A stretch of DNA of 64,000 nucleotides from positions 22,497 to 86,496 of the forward strand of contig NZ_JAAGOH010000021.1 in the NCBI RefSeq assembly GCF_010499455.1, given 5' to 3'. Source of the stretch: Ideonella livida (GTDB lineage: Bacteria; Pseudomonadota; Gammaproteobacteria; Burkholderiales; Burkholderiaceae_C). A program made the position numbers and the translations under genes. The notes beneath the pieces were generated by a model, which was given only the letters and a program-made list of their open reading frames with translations, searched no databases and was not told where the DNA came from. Positions within the stretch are counted from its first letter, which is position 1. Each line of letters opens with the position of its first letter. This document shows positions 33,801 through 43,421 of the stretch, one piece after another.

Positions 33801-34703
33801 ATGCTCGCCTACCGCCACGCCTTCCATGCCGGCAACCATGCCGACGTGCTCAAGCACCTTGTCCTGGCGCGCGTGCTGCGCTACATGGCCGCCAAGGACA
33901 AGCCCTTCCGCTACATCGACACCCATGCCGGTGCCGGCGGCTACCAGCTCAAGGGGGCGCAGGCGTTGAAGAACGCCGAGCACCGCGACGGCATCAGCCG
34001 GCTCTACGGCCGCGCCCGCCTGCCCGAGATGCTGGCCGACTACGTGAACCTGGTGCGCGAGTTCAACATCGCCTCCGACGCCAGCCTGGACGCCGAGACC
34101 CAGGCCGCCCAGCGGGCCGACAAGGGCTACACCCCGCCGTTGTCGCTGTACCCGGGCTCGCCCTCCATCGCCCGCGCCCTGCTGCGCCCGGGCGACAGCA
34201 TGCGCCTGTTTGAACTGCATCCGGCCGATGTGCGCACCCTGGCGGCCCACTTCGACGGCCAGCGTGGCGTGCAGATCCTGCATGAGGATGGCTTTGCCGG
34301 CCTCAAGGGCCAGGTGCCGCCGCAGCCGCGCCGCGCCGTGGTGCTGATCGACCCCTCCTACGAGCTGGTGAGCGACTACGGCAAGACCGTGGCCAGCCTG
34401 CGCGAGGCCGTGGGCCGCTTTGCCGAGGGCGTCTACATGGTCTGGTACCCCATCGTGCGCCGGGTGGAGGCCGTGCAGTTGCCCAAGCGCCTGGCGGGCC
34501 TGGCCCCCAAGGGCTGGCTGCATGTGCGCCTGACCGTCAAGGACGTGGACCCGCAAGGCTTCGGCCTGACCGGCAGCGGCCTGTTCATCCTCAACCCGCC
34601 CTGGACCCTGCACCAGGAGCTGGCCGCCGTCCTGCCCACCGTGGTGGAGCTGCTCGCCCAGTTCGAGGGCGCCCAGTTCGAGATCGAGGAACAGCCCGCA
34701 TGA
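33801..34703 (+). CDS. rlmJ: 23S rRNA (adenine(2030)-N6)-methyltransferase
   Basis: 300 residues starting MLAYRHAFHAGNHADVLKHLVLARVLRYMAAKDKPF, diagnostic of RlmJ. The SAM-binding region is YIDTHAGAGGYQL and the catalytic motif IV is DPSYE. It methylates A2030 of 23S rRNA. The stop overlaps the start of the CoA-transferase gene (ATGA). Confidence 0.95.
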   Translation: MLAYRHAFHAGNHADVLKHLVLARVLRYMAAKDKPFRYIDTHAGAGGYQLKGAQALKNAEHRDGISRLYGRARLPEMLADYVNLVREFNIASDASLDAETQAAQRADKGYTPPLSLYPGSPSIARALLRPGDSMRLFELHPADVRTLAAHFDGQRGVQILHEDGFAGLKGQVPPQPRRAVVLIDPSYELVSDYGKTVASLREAVGRFAEGVYMVWYPIVRRVEAVQLPKRLAGLAPKGWLHVRLTVKDVDPQGFGLTGSGLFILNPPWTLHQELAAVLPTVVELLAQFEGAQFEIEEQPA

Positions 34704-35887
34704 GCCACACCGCCGCCGCGCCCGATCCCGCCCGCGCGCCCCTGGCTGGGCTGAAGGTGCTGGAGCTGGGCCAGCTCATCGCCGGCCCCTTTGCCGGCAA
34801 GACCTTGGGCGACTTTGGCGCCCAGGTCCTCAAGGTGGAGCCGCCCGCCCAGGACGGCGCGGCCGGCGGCGACCCCCTGCGCCAGTGGCGGATGCTGCAT
34901 GAGGGCACCAGCGTCTGGTGGCAGGTGCAGAGCCGCAACAAGCAGAGCGTGGCGCTGGACCTGCGCACCGAGGCCGGCCGTGCCGCCGTGCGCCGCCTCA
35001 TCGACGAGGCCGACGTCCTCATCGAGAACTTCAAGCCCGGCACCCTGGAGAAATGGGGCATGGGCTACGACGCCCTGGCCGCCACCAACCCCGGGCTGAT
35101 CATGCTGCGCATCAGCGGCTACGGCCAGGACGGCCCCTACCGCGACCTGCCCGGCTTTGCCGTGGTGGCCGAGGCCATGGGCGGCCTGCGCCACCTGATG
35201 GGCGAGCCCGGCCGCCCGCCGGTGCGCGCCGGCGTCAGCCTGGGCGACACCCTGGCGGCGCTGCATGGCGTGATCGGCGTGCTGCTGGCCCTGCAGGCCC
35301 GCGCCCGCACCGGCCGCGGCCAGGTGGTGGACGTGGCCCTGTATGAGGCCGTCTTCAACTGCATGGAGAGCCTGCTGCCCGAGTACAGCGCCTTTGGCGC
35401 GGTCCGCCAGCCTGCCGGCAGCGCGCTGCCTGGCATCGCCCCCAGCAACGCCTACCGCTGCGCCGACGGGCAGGTGGTCATCGGCGGCAACGGCGACAGC
35501 ATCTACAAGCGCCTGATGGCCGCCATCGGCCGCGACGACCTGGGCCAGGACCCGGGCCTGGCGCACAACGCCGGCCGGGCCGCCCGGGTCGACGAGATCG
35601 ACGCCGCCATTACCTGCTGGACGGTGCAGCGCCCGGTGGACGCCGTGGTGGCCGCCCTGCAGGCCGTCAGTGTGCCCGTGGGCCGCATCTACACCGTGGC
35701 CGACATTGCCGCCGACCCCCACTACCGTGCCCGCGGCATGATCGAGCGCATCGTCACCGCACAGGGCCTGTCGCTGGAGGTGCCGGGCGTGGTGCCCAAG
35801 CTCAGCGACACCCCCGGCGGCCTGTTCCGGCCGGCGCCGGCCCTGGGCGAACACGACGCCCGGGCCTGGGGCGATCCCGCCGCCTGA
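34700..35887 (+). CDS. CaiB/BaiF family (class III) CoA-transferase
   Basis: 395 residues: PLAGLKVLELGQLIAGPFAGKTLGDFGAQVLKVEPP at the start, NKQSVALDLRTEAGR, the loop ENFKPGTLEKWGMGYDAL, and the conserved catalytic Asp region PYRDLPGFAVVAEAMGG. It transfers CoA between carboxylic acids (formyl-, succinyl- or carnitine-type acceptors); the acyl substrate is not inferable. Translationally coupled to rlmJ but functionally separate. Confidence 0.9.
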   Translation: MSHTAAAPDPARAPLAGLKVLELGQLIAGPFAGKTLGDFGAQVLKVEPPAQDGAAGGDPLRQWRMLHEGTSVWWQVQSRNKQSVALDLRTEAGRAAVRRLIDEADVLIENFKPGTLEKWGMGYDALAATNPGLIMLRISGYGQDGPYRDLPGFAVVAEAMGGLRHLMGEPGRPPVRAGVSLGDTLAALHGVIGVLLALQARARTGRGQVVDVALYEAVFNCMESLLPEYSAFGAVRQPAGSALPGIAPSNAYRCADGQVVIGGNGDSIYKRLMAAIGRDDLGQDPGLAHNAGRAARVDEIDAAITCWTVQRPVDAVVAALQAVSVPVGRIYTVADIAADPHYRARGMIERIVTAQGLSLEVPGVVPKLSDTPGGLFRPAPALGEHDARAWGDPAA

Positions 35888-36022
35888 GCCGCCCCACCCC
35901 GGGGACTTTCCCGGGCGGCGAGCCCTCCGTGCGGCCGGCGGCCCCGTCCGCCGCCCGACCCGACCGTGGCGCAGGTTCATGCGCTAAGGTGCGGCGCTGG
36001 TTCAACCCCCCATCACCGCACC

Positions 36023-38065
36023 ATGCCCCGCACCCCTGCTCAACCGGCAGCCCGGCGCGCGATCCTGGGCGGCGGCCTCAAGCTGGCTGCACTCGGACTC
36101 ACGCTGACCCCCCTGGCCCGCACCGGCGCCGTCCTGGCGCAGGCCCGTCCCGACGCCACCGCGGCCACCCCCGCGGCAGCCGCCTCGCCGGCCGACCCCT
36201 GGCCCGCGCCCCTGCGCCTGGAGGTGGAGGCCACCGACCTCACCCACCGCGTGCTGCGTGCCCGCCTGCAGCTGCCGCTGGCCCGCCCTGGCCAACGCCT
36301 GACCCTGCACCTGCCGCGCTACCTGCCCGGCACCCACGGCCCCTGGGGGCATGCCGCGCCGCTGGCGGGCCTGCGCTGTCAGGCCGACGGACAGCTTGTG
36401 CCCTGGCAGCGCGATGCGCTCGATCCCCATGCCTTCCACCTGCAGCCGCCGGCCGGGGCCCAGGTGCTGCAGCTGGAGCTGCAGCACCTCACCCCCCTGA
36501 ACCCGGGCGAGGAGGACCGGGTCAGCGTCAGCCGCAAGCTGCTGGGCGTGCAGTGGGAGAAGCTGCTGCTCTACCCCGATGGCGTGGCCCACCATGCGCT
36601 GCAGGTGCAGGCCCGCCTGCGCCTGCCGCCCGGCTGGCAGGCTGCCACCGCACTGCGCGGCGCCGACGGTGAGCCGGCCCGGCCCGATGCGCAGGGCTGG
36701 TTCGAGTTCGCCCCCTGTTCGCTGGAGACCCTGGTGGACAGCCCGGTCTTTGCGGGCCCGCACTACCGCCGTGTGGCGCTGGACGCGCCGGGGACCGCCC
36801 GCCCGGTGGTGCTGCACCTGCTGGCCGACGAGCCCAAGTCCCTGCAGGCCACCGAGGCCCAGCTCCAGGCCCACCGCGCCCTGGTGCAGCAGGCCGACCG
36901 GCTCTTCACCCAGCGCCCCTGGCGCCACTACGACTTCCTGCTCGCCCAGTCCGACGCCTTCGGCGGCATGGGGCTGGAACACCATGAGAGCAGCGAGAAC
37001 GCCGTGCCGCCCGGCTACTTTGACGACTGGGACAAGTCCATCCACGAGCGCGAACTGCTGCCCCACGAGTTCGTCCACGCCTGGAATGGCAAGTACCGCC
37101 GCGGGGCCGACCTGGTCCGGCCCGACTACCACCAGCCCGGCGCCAACAGCCTGCTGTGGGTCTACGAGGGGCAGACCGAGTTCTGGGGCCATGTGCTGGC
37201 GGCCCGTGCGGGCCTGAGCTCCGCCGAGCAGGCCCGCGACCGCCTGGCCTACCGTCTGGCCGAGGCCCAGCTGCGCACCGGCCGCGCGTGGCGCTCGCTG
37301 CAGGACACCACCCAGACCCCGCAAATGGGCCATGGCCCCACGCGTGAATGGGGCGAGTGGCAGCGTGGCTACGACTACTACCCCGAAGGCCTGTTGCTGT
37401 GGCTGGCCGCCGATGGCCTGATCCGCGAGGCCAGCGCCGAGCGCCGCGGCCTGGACGACTTTGCCCGCGTCTTCTTCGGTCCGGCTTGGACGCCCCGCGC
37501 CGACGGCAGTGTGACGCCCCGTCCCTACCGTTTTGAGGACCTGACGGCCGCGCTGGCCCAGGTGCACCGCCACGACTGGACGGCGTGGCTGCGCGAGCGG
37601 CTGGACGCCACCGGGCCGCAGGCCGGCGTCCTGCTCGACGAGACCCTGGCCCGCAGCGGCTGGCGCCTGGACTGGAGCGACCAGGAAAGCCGCTTTGCCC
37701 AGGCCGCCCGCGGCTGGGGGGGAGAACCCCGGCCCCAGGACCTGCGCTTCAGCCTGGGCCTGCGGGTAGGGGCCAAGGGCCGGCTGGGCCGCGTGGTGTG
37801 GGACGGCCCGGCCTTTGCCGCCGGCCTGGTGCCGGGCATGGAGCTGGTGGCGGTCAACGACCAGGCCTACCGCCCCGAGCGGCTGGACCAGGCCCTGCGA
37901 GACGCCCGCGACGGCCGCGGCCCGGTGCGCCTGCTGGTCAAGGACGAGGACAGCTTCCGCACCGTCAGCTTTGAGGCCCGCCACGGCCCGCGCTTTCCGG
38001 TGCTGACGCGGGTGGCCGGCGTGCCCGACCGGCTGGGCGCGCTGTACGCCCCGCGGGGCGCCTGA
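36023..38065 (+). CDS. M61-family metallopeptidase with PDZ domain
   Basis: 680 residues from ATG 36023. The N-terminus has a Tat-like signal (AARRAILGGGLKLAALGLTLTPLA) and an Ala-rich linker. A beta-rich N-domain is followed by GGMGLEHHES and the zinc site HEFVH (348-352) with WNGKYRRG, characteristic of M61 glycyl aminopeptidases. A C-terminal PDZ-like domain (GRVVWDGPAFAAGLVPGMELVAVND) follows. It is probably a periplasmic aminopeptidase. It stands alone, 135 bases from the CoA-transferase. Confidence 0.9.
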   Translation: MPRTPAQPAARRAILGGGLKLAALGLTLTPLARTGAVLAQARPDATAATPAAAASPADPWPAPLRLEVEATDLTHRVLRARLQLPLARPGQRLTLHLPRYLPGTHGPWGHAAPLAGLRCQADGQLVPWQRDALDPHAFHLQPPAGAQVLQLELQHLTPLNPGEEDRVSVSRKLLGVQWEKLLLYPDGVAHHALQVQARLRLPPGWQAATALRGADGEPARPDAQGWFEFAPCSLETLVDSPVFAGPHYRRVALDAPGTARPVVLHLLADEPKSLQATEAQLQAHRALVQQADRLFTQRPWRHYDFLLAQSDAFGGMGLEHHESSENAVPPGYFDDWDKSIHERELLPHEFVHAWNGKYRRGADLVRPDYHQPGANSLLWVYEGQTEFWGHVLAARAGLSSAEQARDRLAYRLAEAQLRTGRAWRSLQDTTQTPQMGHGPTREWGEWQRGYDYYPEGLLLWLAADGLIREASAERRGLDDFARVFFGPAWTPRADGSVTPRPYRFEDLTAALAQVHRHDWTAWLRERLDATGPQAGVLLDETLARSGWRLDWSDQESRFAQAARGWGGEPRPQDLRFSLGLRVGAKGRLGRVVWDGPAFAAGLVPGMELVAVNDQAYRPERLDQALRDARDGRGPVRLLVKDEDSFRTVSFEARHGPRFPVLTRVAGVPDRLGALYAPRGA

Positions 38066-38168
38066 GCCGGCGCCTGCGCGGTGGGGCAAAGCGTGCCGTG
38101 CGCCGCGCTTTGCCCCACAGTTCCGCGGCTTGCATGCGCTGCCGTGGTCCAACAATCGGGCGCTCGCC

Positions 38169-40643
38169 ATGCCCTACTTTCCCGCCTTCCTCCGCGCCGG
38201 CCGTGGTGCTGCCGCACGGCGCCGTGCCCGCCTGTGGTGGTTGCGCCGGGAGCGCACGACCCGCCCCCCGACCGAGGCGGAGGCGGCCCGGCTGCGGGCC
38301 CGCCAGCTGCAGGCCGTGTTGCGGCTCACCCCGGTGGCCATGGGGATCAACCTGGGCAATGTGGCCGTCATCGTCCACGCGCTGTGGGGGCAGGTGGCCC
38401 CGGCGCTGCTGCTGGGCTGGGGGGGCGGTATTGCGATCATGGCCGCGATGGGGCTGCGCGGCTGGTGGCGTGGCCGTCAGCGGGGTGAACGGTCCACCGC
38501 CTCGGCGCGGGCCTTGCGGCGTGCGGCCTGGCAGGCCGGGGCGCTGGGGATGGCCTGGGGCGTCCTGCCCCTGGTCACCCTGAGTGCGCTGGAGGCCACG
38601 GCGCAGTTCTTCGTCGGCACGGTCATTACCGGCATGATTTGCGCCGGGGGCTTCGCGCTCTCCAGCGTGCCCTGGGCGGGCACCGCCTATGTGCTGGCCC
38701 TGGGTCTGCAGGCCATGGGGGCGCTGGCGCTGTCCGGCCATCCCCAGGCAGGCAGCTTGTCGGTCCTGCTGGGGGCCTACAACGGCCTGGTCCTCTACAC
38801 CGTCTGGGCCTATGCCGCGGGCCTGCGCGCCCGGCTGCTGGCCGAGGCCACCGCCGAGCGCCAGAACGAGGTCATCAGCCTCCTGCTCCAGGACTTTGAG
38901 GAGCATGCCAGCGATGTGCTGCTGGAGGTCGATGCGCTGGGCCGCTTCCTGCACGTCTCGCCTCGGCTGGCGCAGGTGCTTGGCGTGCCGGCCAGGCGGC
39001 TCACCCAGCGCCCAGCCTGGCCGCTGCTGCGCCGCTGGATGGCCCGCGACGAGGGCGGGCGCACCGCCTGGTCGGCTCTGCGCGCGCGGCTGGCAGAAGG
39101 CCGTGCCTTCCGGGACCATCCCCTGCCGCTGCAGACCCCGGCCGGGCCGCGCTGGTGGTCCTTGAGCGCCCGGCCGCTGGTGGATGAGCACGGCCTGCCC
39201 GCCGGCTGGCGCGGCGTGGCCACCGACATCACCGAGCGCCACCTGGCCCACAGCCGGCTGAGCTGGCTGGCCCACAACGACAGCCTGACCGGGCTGGTCA
39301 ACCGCCACCAGTTCCGTGAGCGCCTGCAGGCCCTGCTGGGCGCCGTGCCGGTGCCGCCGCTGGCCGTCATCTGCTTTGACCTGGACGGCTTTAAGCAGGT
39401 CAATGACCAGCAGGGGCATGCCGCTGGCGACCGCCTGCTGACCGACTTCGGCCAGCGCCTGCTGGCCCTGAGCCGCCGCAGCGACACCGTGGCCCGGCTG
39501 GGGGGCGACGAATTTGTCATGCTGGTGCTGGACATCCAGCGGCCCGAGACCCTCAAGCCCCTGCTGGACCGCATCCTGCTGGCGCTGGAGGTGCCGGTGG
39601 AGCTGGCGCCCGGGTGCCAGGAGCCCCTGCGCTGCAGCATGGGCGTGGCCCTGGCGCCCGCCGACGGCCAGGACGTGGACACCCTGCTGAGCCATGCCGA
39701 CCTGGCCCTGTACGCGGCCAAGCGCGCCGGGGGCCAGCGTTACAGCTTCTTCTCCGCCCAGATGACCGATGGCAGCCGCCGCCGCGCCCAGCTGGTGCAG
39801 GCCCTGCGAGGCGCGGCGTCCCGGGGCGAGCTGCATTTGGCCTACCAGGCGCAGATCGAATCCGAGGACCTGCGGGTCAGCGGCTTTGAGGCGCTGCTGC
39901 GCTGGCACCACCCCGAGCTGGGCGACATCTCGCCCGTGGAGTTCATTCCCCTGGCCGAAGGCGCCGGCCTGATGGGCGAGCTGGGCGCCTGGGTGCTGCA
40001 GGCCGCCTGCCGCGACGCGGCGCAGTGGCCGGCAGGCCTGTCCGTCTCGGTCAATGTGTCGGCGCTGCAACTGGCGGAGCCGGACTTCCTGGCCCAGGTG
40101 CAGGCGGCCGCGGCGCTGCTGCCCCCCGGCCAGCTGGAGCTGGAGGTCACCGAGTCGGCGCTGATCGATGACGCCGACACCGCCGTGGCCGTGCTGCAGC
40201 AACTGCGCGCCCAGGGCCACCGCACCGCGCTCGACGACTTCGGCACCGGCTACTCGGCCCTGGGCTACCTGCGGCGCTTCCGCTTTGACACCCTCAAGAT
40301 CGACCGCAGCTTTGTGCGTGACCTCAGCCGCGACGCCGGCGCCCAAGTGCTGGTGGACACCATCCTGGCCATGGCCCAGGCCCTGGGCATGCGCACCGTG
40401 GCCGAAGGCGTGGAGACCGAGGCCGAGGCCCGCCGCCTCATCCACCGTGGCTGCACCTCACTGCAGGGCTTCCTGATCAGCCGTCCGGTGCCCGCCCAGG
40501 CCCTGCCGGACTTCCTGCAGGCCTGGTGCCGTCGCGGCGCCGCGTCACTGCGTCCGTCCCTGTCGCCCCCCGCACCCGAGGCTGAGGCCTGCGGGAACGC
40601 CACCGCCCCGGCAGACGCCGGCGCGCCGCTGATGCACCGCTGA
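38169..40643 (+). CDS. Membrane GGDEF-EAL cyclic-di-GMP protein with PAS domain
   Basis: 824 residues from ATG 38169 (ATG 38130 also possible). About six N-terminal membrane helices (50-230) precede a PAS-like domain (EEHASDVLLEVDALGRFLHVSPRLAQVLG). The GGDEF domain is intact (RLGGDEF, 445-449), with an RxxD I-site (RRSD) five residues before it. The EAL domain is intact (FEALLRWHHPE, Glu574; NVSALQL; DDFGTGYSALGYL). Both catalytic signatures are kept, so it could make and degrade c-di-GMP. No obvious operon partner. Confidence 0.93.
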   Translation: MPYFPAFLRAGRGAAARRRARLWWLRRERTTRPPTEAEAARLRARQLQAVLRLTPVAMGINLGNVAVIVHALWGQVAPALLLGWGGGIAIMAAMGLRGWWRGRQRGERSTASARALRRAAWQAGALGMAWGVLPLVTLSALEATAQFFVGTVITGMICAGGFALSSVPWAGTAYVLALGLQAMGALALSGHPQAGSLSVLLGAYNGLVLYTVWAYAAGLRARLLAEATAERQNEVISLLLQDFEEHASDVLLEVDALGRFLHVSPRLAQVLGVPARRLTQRPAWPLLRRWMARDEGGRTAWSALRARLAEGRAFRDHPLPLQTPAGPRWWSLSARPLVDEHGLPAGWRGVATDITERHLAHSRLSWLAHNDSLTGLVNRHQFRERLQALLGAVPVPPLAVICFDLDGFKQVNDQQGHAAGDRLLTDFGQRLLALSRRSDTVARLGGDEFVMLVLDIQRPETLKPLLDRILLALEVPVELAPGCQEPLRCSMGVALAPADGQDVDTLLSHADLALYAAKRAGGQRYSFFSAQMTDGSRRRAQLVQALRGAASRGELHLAYQAQIESEDLRVSGFEALLRWHHPELGDISPVEFIPLAEGAGLMGELGAWVLQAACRDAAQWPAGLSVSVNVSALQLAEPDFLAQVQAAAALLPPGQLELEVTESALIDDADTAVAVLQQLRAQGHRTALDDFGTGYSALGYLRRFRFDTLKIDRSFVRDLSRDAGAQVLVDTILAMAQALGMRTVAEGVETEAEARRLIHRGCTSLQGFLISRPVPAQALPDFLQAWCRRGAASLRPSLSPPAPEAEACGNATAPADAGAPLMHR

Positions 40644-40681
40644 GGCCGGCAGCCCCGCGCCCCACGGGGCCGGGACCGGCT

Positions 40682-41434
40682 TCAGTAGGCAGTGCCCGCG
40701 CCCTCGCGCTTTAGGTCCCGAAAGGCGGCCAGCACCCAGCTGCGCAGGCCCAGCACCAGGGTGAAGGGGCGCTTCTGCTCCGGCGGCAGCTTCTGGTCGG
40801 CCAGGTGCTGCTGGGCGAAGTCCTCGGCCACCTTCATCAGCCGCGCCTGGAACTGCAACGCCAGCGGCCGGCCGATCTGGCCGTGCACCAGGGTCAGCAG
40901 CTCGCCGCTGCCGTCAAAGCCGCCAGCAAAGTAGTCGGCCGTCACCTCCTCGCGGAAGAAGCGCATCACCGGGCCGTGCGGCCGCCAGCGGAAGGTCTTG
41001 GCCACCTTGAGCCGGTAGCGGTTCAGGGGGCGCAGCTCGATGATGCCCAGCCGGTCCAGCTCGGCCAGGCCCCGGACCACCTCGGCCTCGGTGACGCGGT
41101 AGGTGGCCAGGATCTGCTCCACCGTCCAGAGGCTGACGCAGCAGGTGGCCAGCAGCAACAGCTTGCGGTCGCCCACGATGGCGCGTTCCTGCGCCAGCGT
41201 CAGGCTCTGCGCCAGGGGCTGGGCCTCGGCCACCTGCCGGGCCAGGTCGGCAAAGTCGCAGCGCAGCACCTGGCAGATGGCGTCGATGCGCGACAGCGGC
41301 ATGTCGCCGGTGGCCAGCATGCGCTTGACGCTGCTCTCGGCCAGACCCAGCTCGCGGGCCAGCGCGGCGTAGGTGATGCCGGCGGCCTTGAGTTCCTTCT
41401 TGATCTGCTGGACCAGGGCCTGGGTGGTGGACAT
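40682..41434 (-). CDS. XRE-type helix-turn-helix regulator
   Basis: 250 residues from ATG 41434. The N-terminal HTH (AAGITYAALARELGLAESSVKRMLATGDMPLSRIDAICQVL) is of the Cro/CI type. The rest (about 80-250) is a larger all-alpha region containing TVEQILATYRVTEAEVVRGLAELDRLGIIEL, which resembles a second winged helix. The ligand and targets are unknown. It is divergent from the telA-like gene over 202 bases, which show no other feature. Confidence 0.8.
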   Translation of the reverse strand: MSTTQALVQQIKKELKAAGITYAALARELGLAESSVKRMLATGDMPLSRIDAICQVLRCDFADLARQVAEAQPLAQSLTLAQERAIVGDRKLLLLATCCVSLWTVEQILATYRVTEAEVVRGLAELDRLGIIELRPLNRYRLKVAKTFRWRPHGPVMRFFREEVTADYFAGGFDGSGELLTLVHGQIGRPLALQFQARLMKVAEDFAQQHLADQKLPPEQKRPFTLVLGLRSWVLAAFRDLKREGAGTAY

Positions 41435-41636
41435 GGGGGGAGTGAGGGGGGGAGGGGGTGGGTCGGTGCCGGCCGCCACCGCGGGGTGGCGACCGTGCGG
41501 AGCCTTTCAGGGTATCGCCACACGATACCGGTGGGCACGCTGCAACGCCCCCTTGGCGATTCCCGGTCGGCCTGGTCGCGCCGTTGGTGCACCATGCGGC
41601 CCGTTGTGCACCCCTGCAACCCAGGCGAGGAACCCG

Positions 41637-42827
41637 ATGTCGACGACCACCGCCCCGGCCTTTCAGCTCACGCCCCCCGAGGCGCTCAAGCCGCTGGACG
41701 ACCGCACCGCCCGTGATGCCATGCCCTTGCCGGCCCCGCTGCAGGCGGCGGTGGACGACCAGGTGGGCCGCTTCTTGGACGGCCTGCTGGGCGAGGACGT
41801 GGACAGCGAGGCCTTCAAGGCCCGGCTCGACAGCGCCTTCGCCCTGGGCAAGGAGGAGATTTCCCAGGCGGCCGGCCTGATGCAGGGCCGCTTCATGCAA
41901 CGCAACTTCGTGGGCATGGAAGACTCGCCCGCCTTCCATGCCATTGCCGAGATGCGCGGCCTGCTCGACCGCCTCAACCCGGGCAAGGAGGGCGACCTCT
42001 TGCAGCCGCAGAAGCTGCTGGGCTTCATCCCATTCGGCAACCGGCTGCAGGCCTATTTCCGCAAGTTCCAGTCGGCCGGCGATCAGCTGCAGAGCGTGCT
42101 GCAGCAGGTCTACGCCGCGCGTGACGACATGCAGCGTGACCTGGTGGACATCGAGGCCACCCGCAGCCAGCTCTGGGAGGCCATGCAGAAGCTGGGTGCG
42201 GCTGCGCGCTTTGCCGAGGCGCTGGACCAGCAGCTGGCCGCCCGCCTGGACGGCCTGCGTGGCAGCGACCCCGCCCGCGCCAAGGCGCTGGAGCAGGAGG
42301 TGCTGTTCTATGCGCGGCAGAACCTCAAGGACATCCTGACCCAGCAGGCGGTGTGCACCCACGGTTACCTGGCGCTGGACGTGCTCAAGCGCACCGGCCG
42401 CGAGATGATGAACGGCTGCACCCGCGTGGCCACCACCGGCATGAGCGCCATGGCCGTGGCCCAGACCGTGGCCCGCGCCACCGGCAACCAGGTGCAGGTC
42501 ATGGACATGCTGGGCGGTGTGCAGACCTCGCTGGAGAACCTGATCGCCGACACCGGCCGTCAGCTCAACCAGCATGTGGCCCGCAGCACCGAATTCGCGC
42601 AGAACCCGCTGCTGGGCGTGGACAAGCTCAAGGACATGTTCGACCAGACCTTCCAGGCCATGGACGCCATGGACGACTTCCGCAGCAAGGCGGTGGAGAC
42701 CATGGCGCAGAACAACCGCCTCATCCGCGAGCAGCTGGCCCGCGCCGACGGCTACCTGGACCGCCACCGCCGCCAGCAGGCGCGCCAGGCCGTGCAGGCC
42801 GGCGGTGCCGGTCCGGTGGCGCTGTGA
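41637..42827 (+). CDS. TelA-family toxic anion resistance protein
   Basis: 396 residues. LLGFIPFGNRLQAYFRKFQSAGDQLQSVLQQVYAARDDMQRDLVDIEATR and VARATGNQVQVMDMLGGVQTSLENLIADTGRQL are typical of the TelA family (PF05816), associated with tellurite and other stress resistance. The protein is largely helical and cytoplasmic. It heads a group with a YiaA-like membrane protein downstream and a TelA-associated hypothetical facing it. Confidence 0.9.
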   Translation: MSTTTAPAFQLTPPEALKPLDDRTARDAMPLPAPLQAAVDDQVGRFLDGLLGEDVDSEAFKARLDSAFALGKEEISQAAGLMQGRFMQRNFVGMEDSPAFHAIAEMRGLLDRLNPGKEGDLLQPQKLLGFIPFGNRLQAYFRKFQSAGDQLQSVLQQVYAARDDMQRDLVDIEATRSQLWEAMQKLGAAARFAEALDQQLAARLDGLRGSDPARAKALEQEVLFYARQNLKDILTQQAVCTHGYLALDVLKRTGREMMNGCTRVATTGMSAMAVAQTVARATGNQVQVMDMLGGVQTSLENLIADTGRQLNQHVARSTEFAQNPLLGVDKLKDMFDQTFQAMDAMDDFRSKAVETMAQNNRLIREQLARADGYLDRHRRQQARQAVQAGGAGPVAL

Positions 42828-42911
42828 CCGCCACCCCGCCACGGCGCTTTCCCGTCCCTTCGTTCCACCCGTCCGCGCCGTTGCTTCGGCGCCCCGATTC
42901 AGGAGGTCTCC

Positions 42912-43406
42912 ATGTCTACCCGCTATGTGATGCAACGTGACACCGGCGCCTGGCGCCTGCAGGTCTGGGCCGCCTTCATCCTGTCCATCCTGGCCTGTGT
43001 GGTCGGCACCTGGGACTTGCCCGGCCAGCAGCTGGACCGCGCCTTTGTGGCCCTGGGCATGTTCTTCTCGCTGTTCGCCTGCCTGGCCTTGGCCAAGACC
43101 CAGCGCGACAACCGCGACAACCAGGTCGACACCCAGGGCTGGGTGATCACGGTGTGGGCCGGCTTTGCCGCGGCCATGGTGCTCACCGCCTGGGGCCTGT
43201 GGCGCATGAACATCGACACCTGGCACAAGAACTACATGGTCGTGTCCTGGCTGTTCATGGTCAGCACCACCTTCACCGTGGCCAAGACCGCCCGTGACCG
43301 CCACGAGGCCGACCTGATGGCCCGTGCCGCCCAGCAGGCCCGCGAGCAGCGCCAGGCCAGCGAGCTGCGCCCCGACGCGCGCCCCGAGCCGCGCCAGGCC
43401 GCCTGA
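42912..43406 (+). CDS. YiaA/YiaB two-helix-domain inner membrane protein
   Basis: 164 residues with AGGAGG upstream. Two YiaAB units of paired helices are visible: WAAFILSILACVVGTWDLPGQQLDRAFVALGMFFSLFACLALAKTQRD and WVITVWAGFAAAMVLTAWGLWRM...NYMVVSWLFMVSTTFTVAKTARD. Both end in the same AKTxRD motif, so the protein is an internal duplication. A charged, cytoplasmic tail follows. Function unknown. It is 84 bases after telA. Confidence 0.85.
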   Translation: MSTRYVMQRDTGAWRLQVWAAFILSILACVVGTWDLPGQQLDRAFVALGMFFSLFACLALAKTQRDNRDNQVDTQGWVITVWAGFAAAMVLTAWGLWRMNIDTWHKNYMVVSWLFMVSTTFTVAKTARDRHEADLMARAAQQAREQRQASELRPDARPEPRQAA

Positions 43407-43421
43407 GCGGCCAGGGCGTCC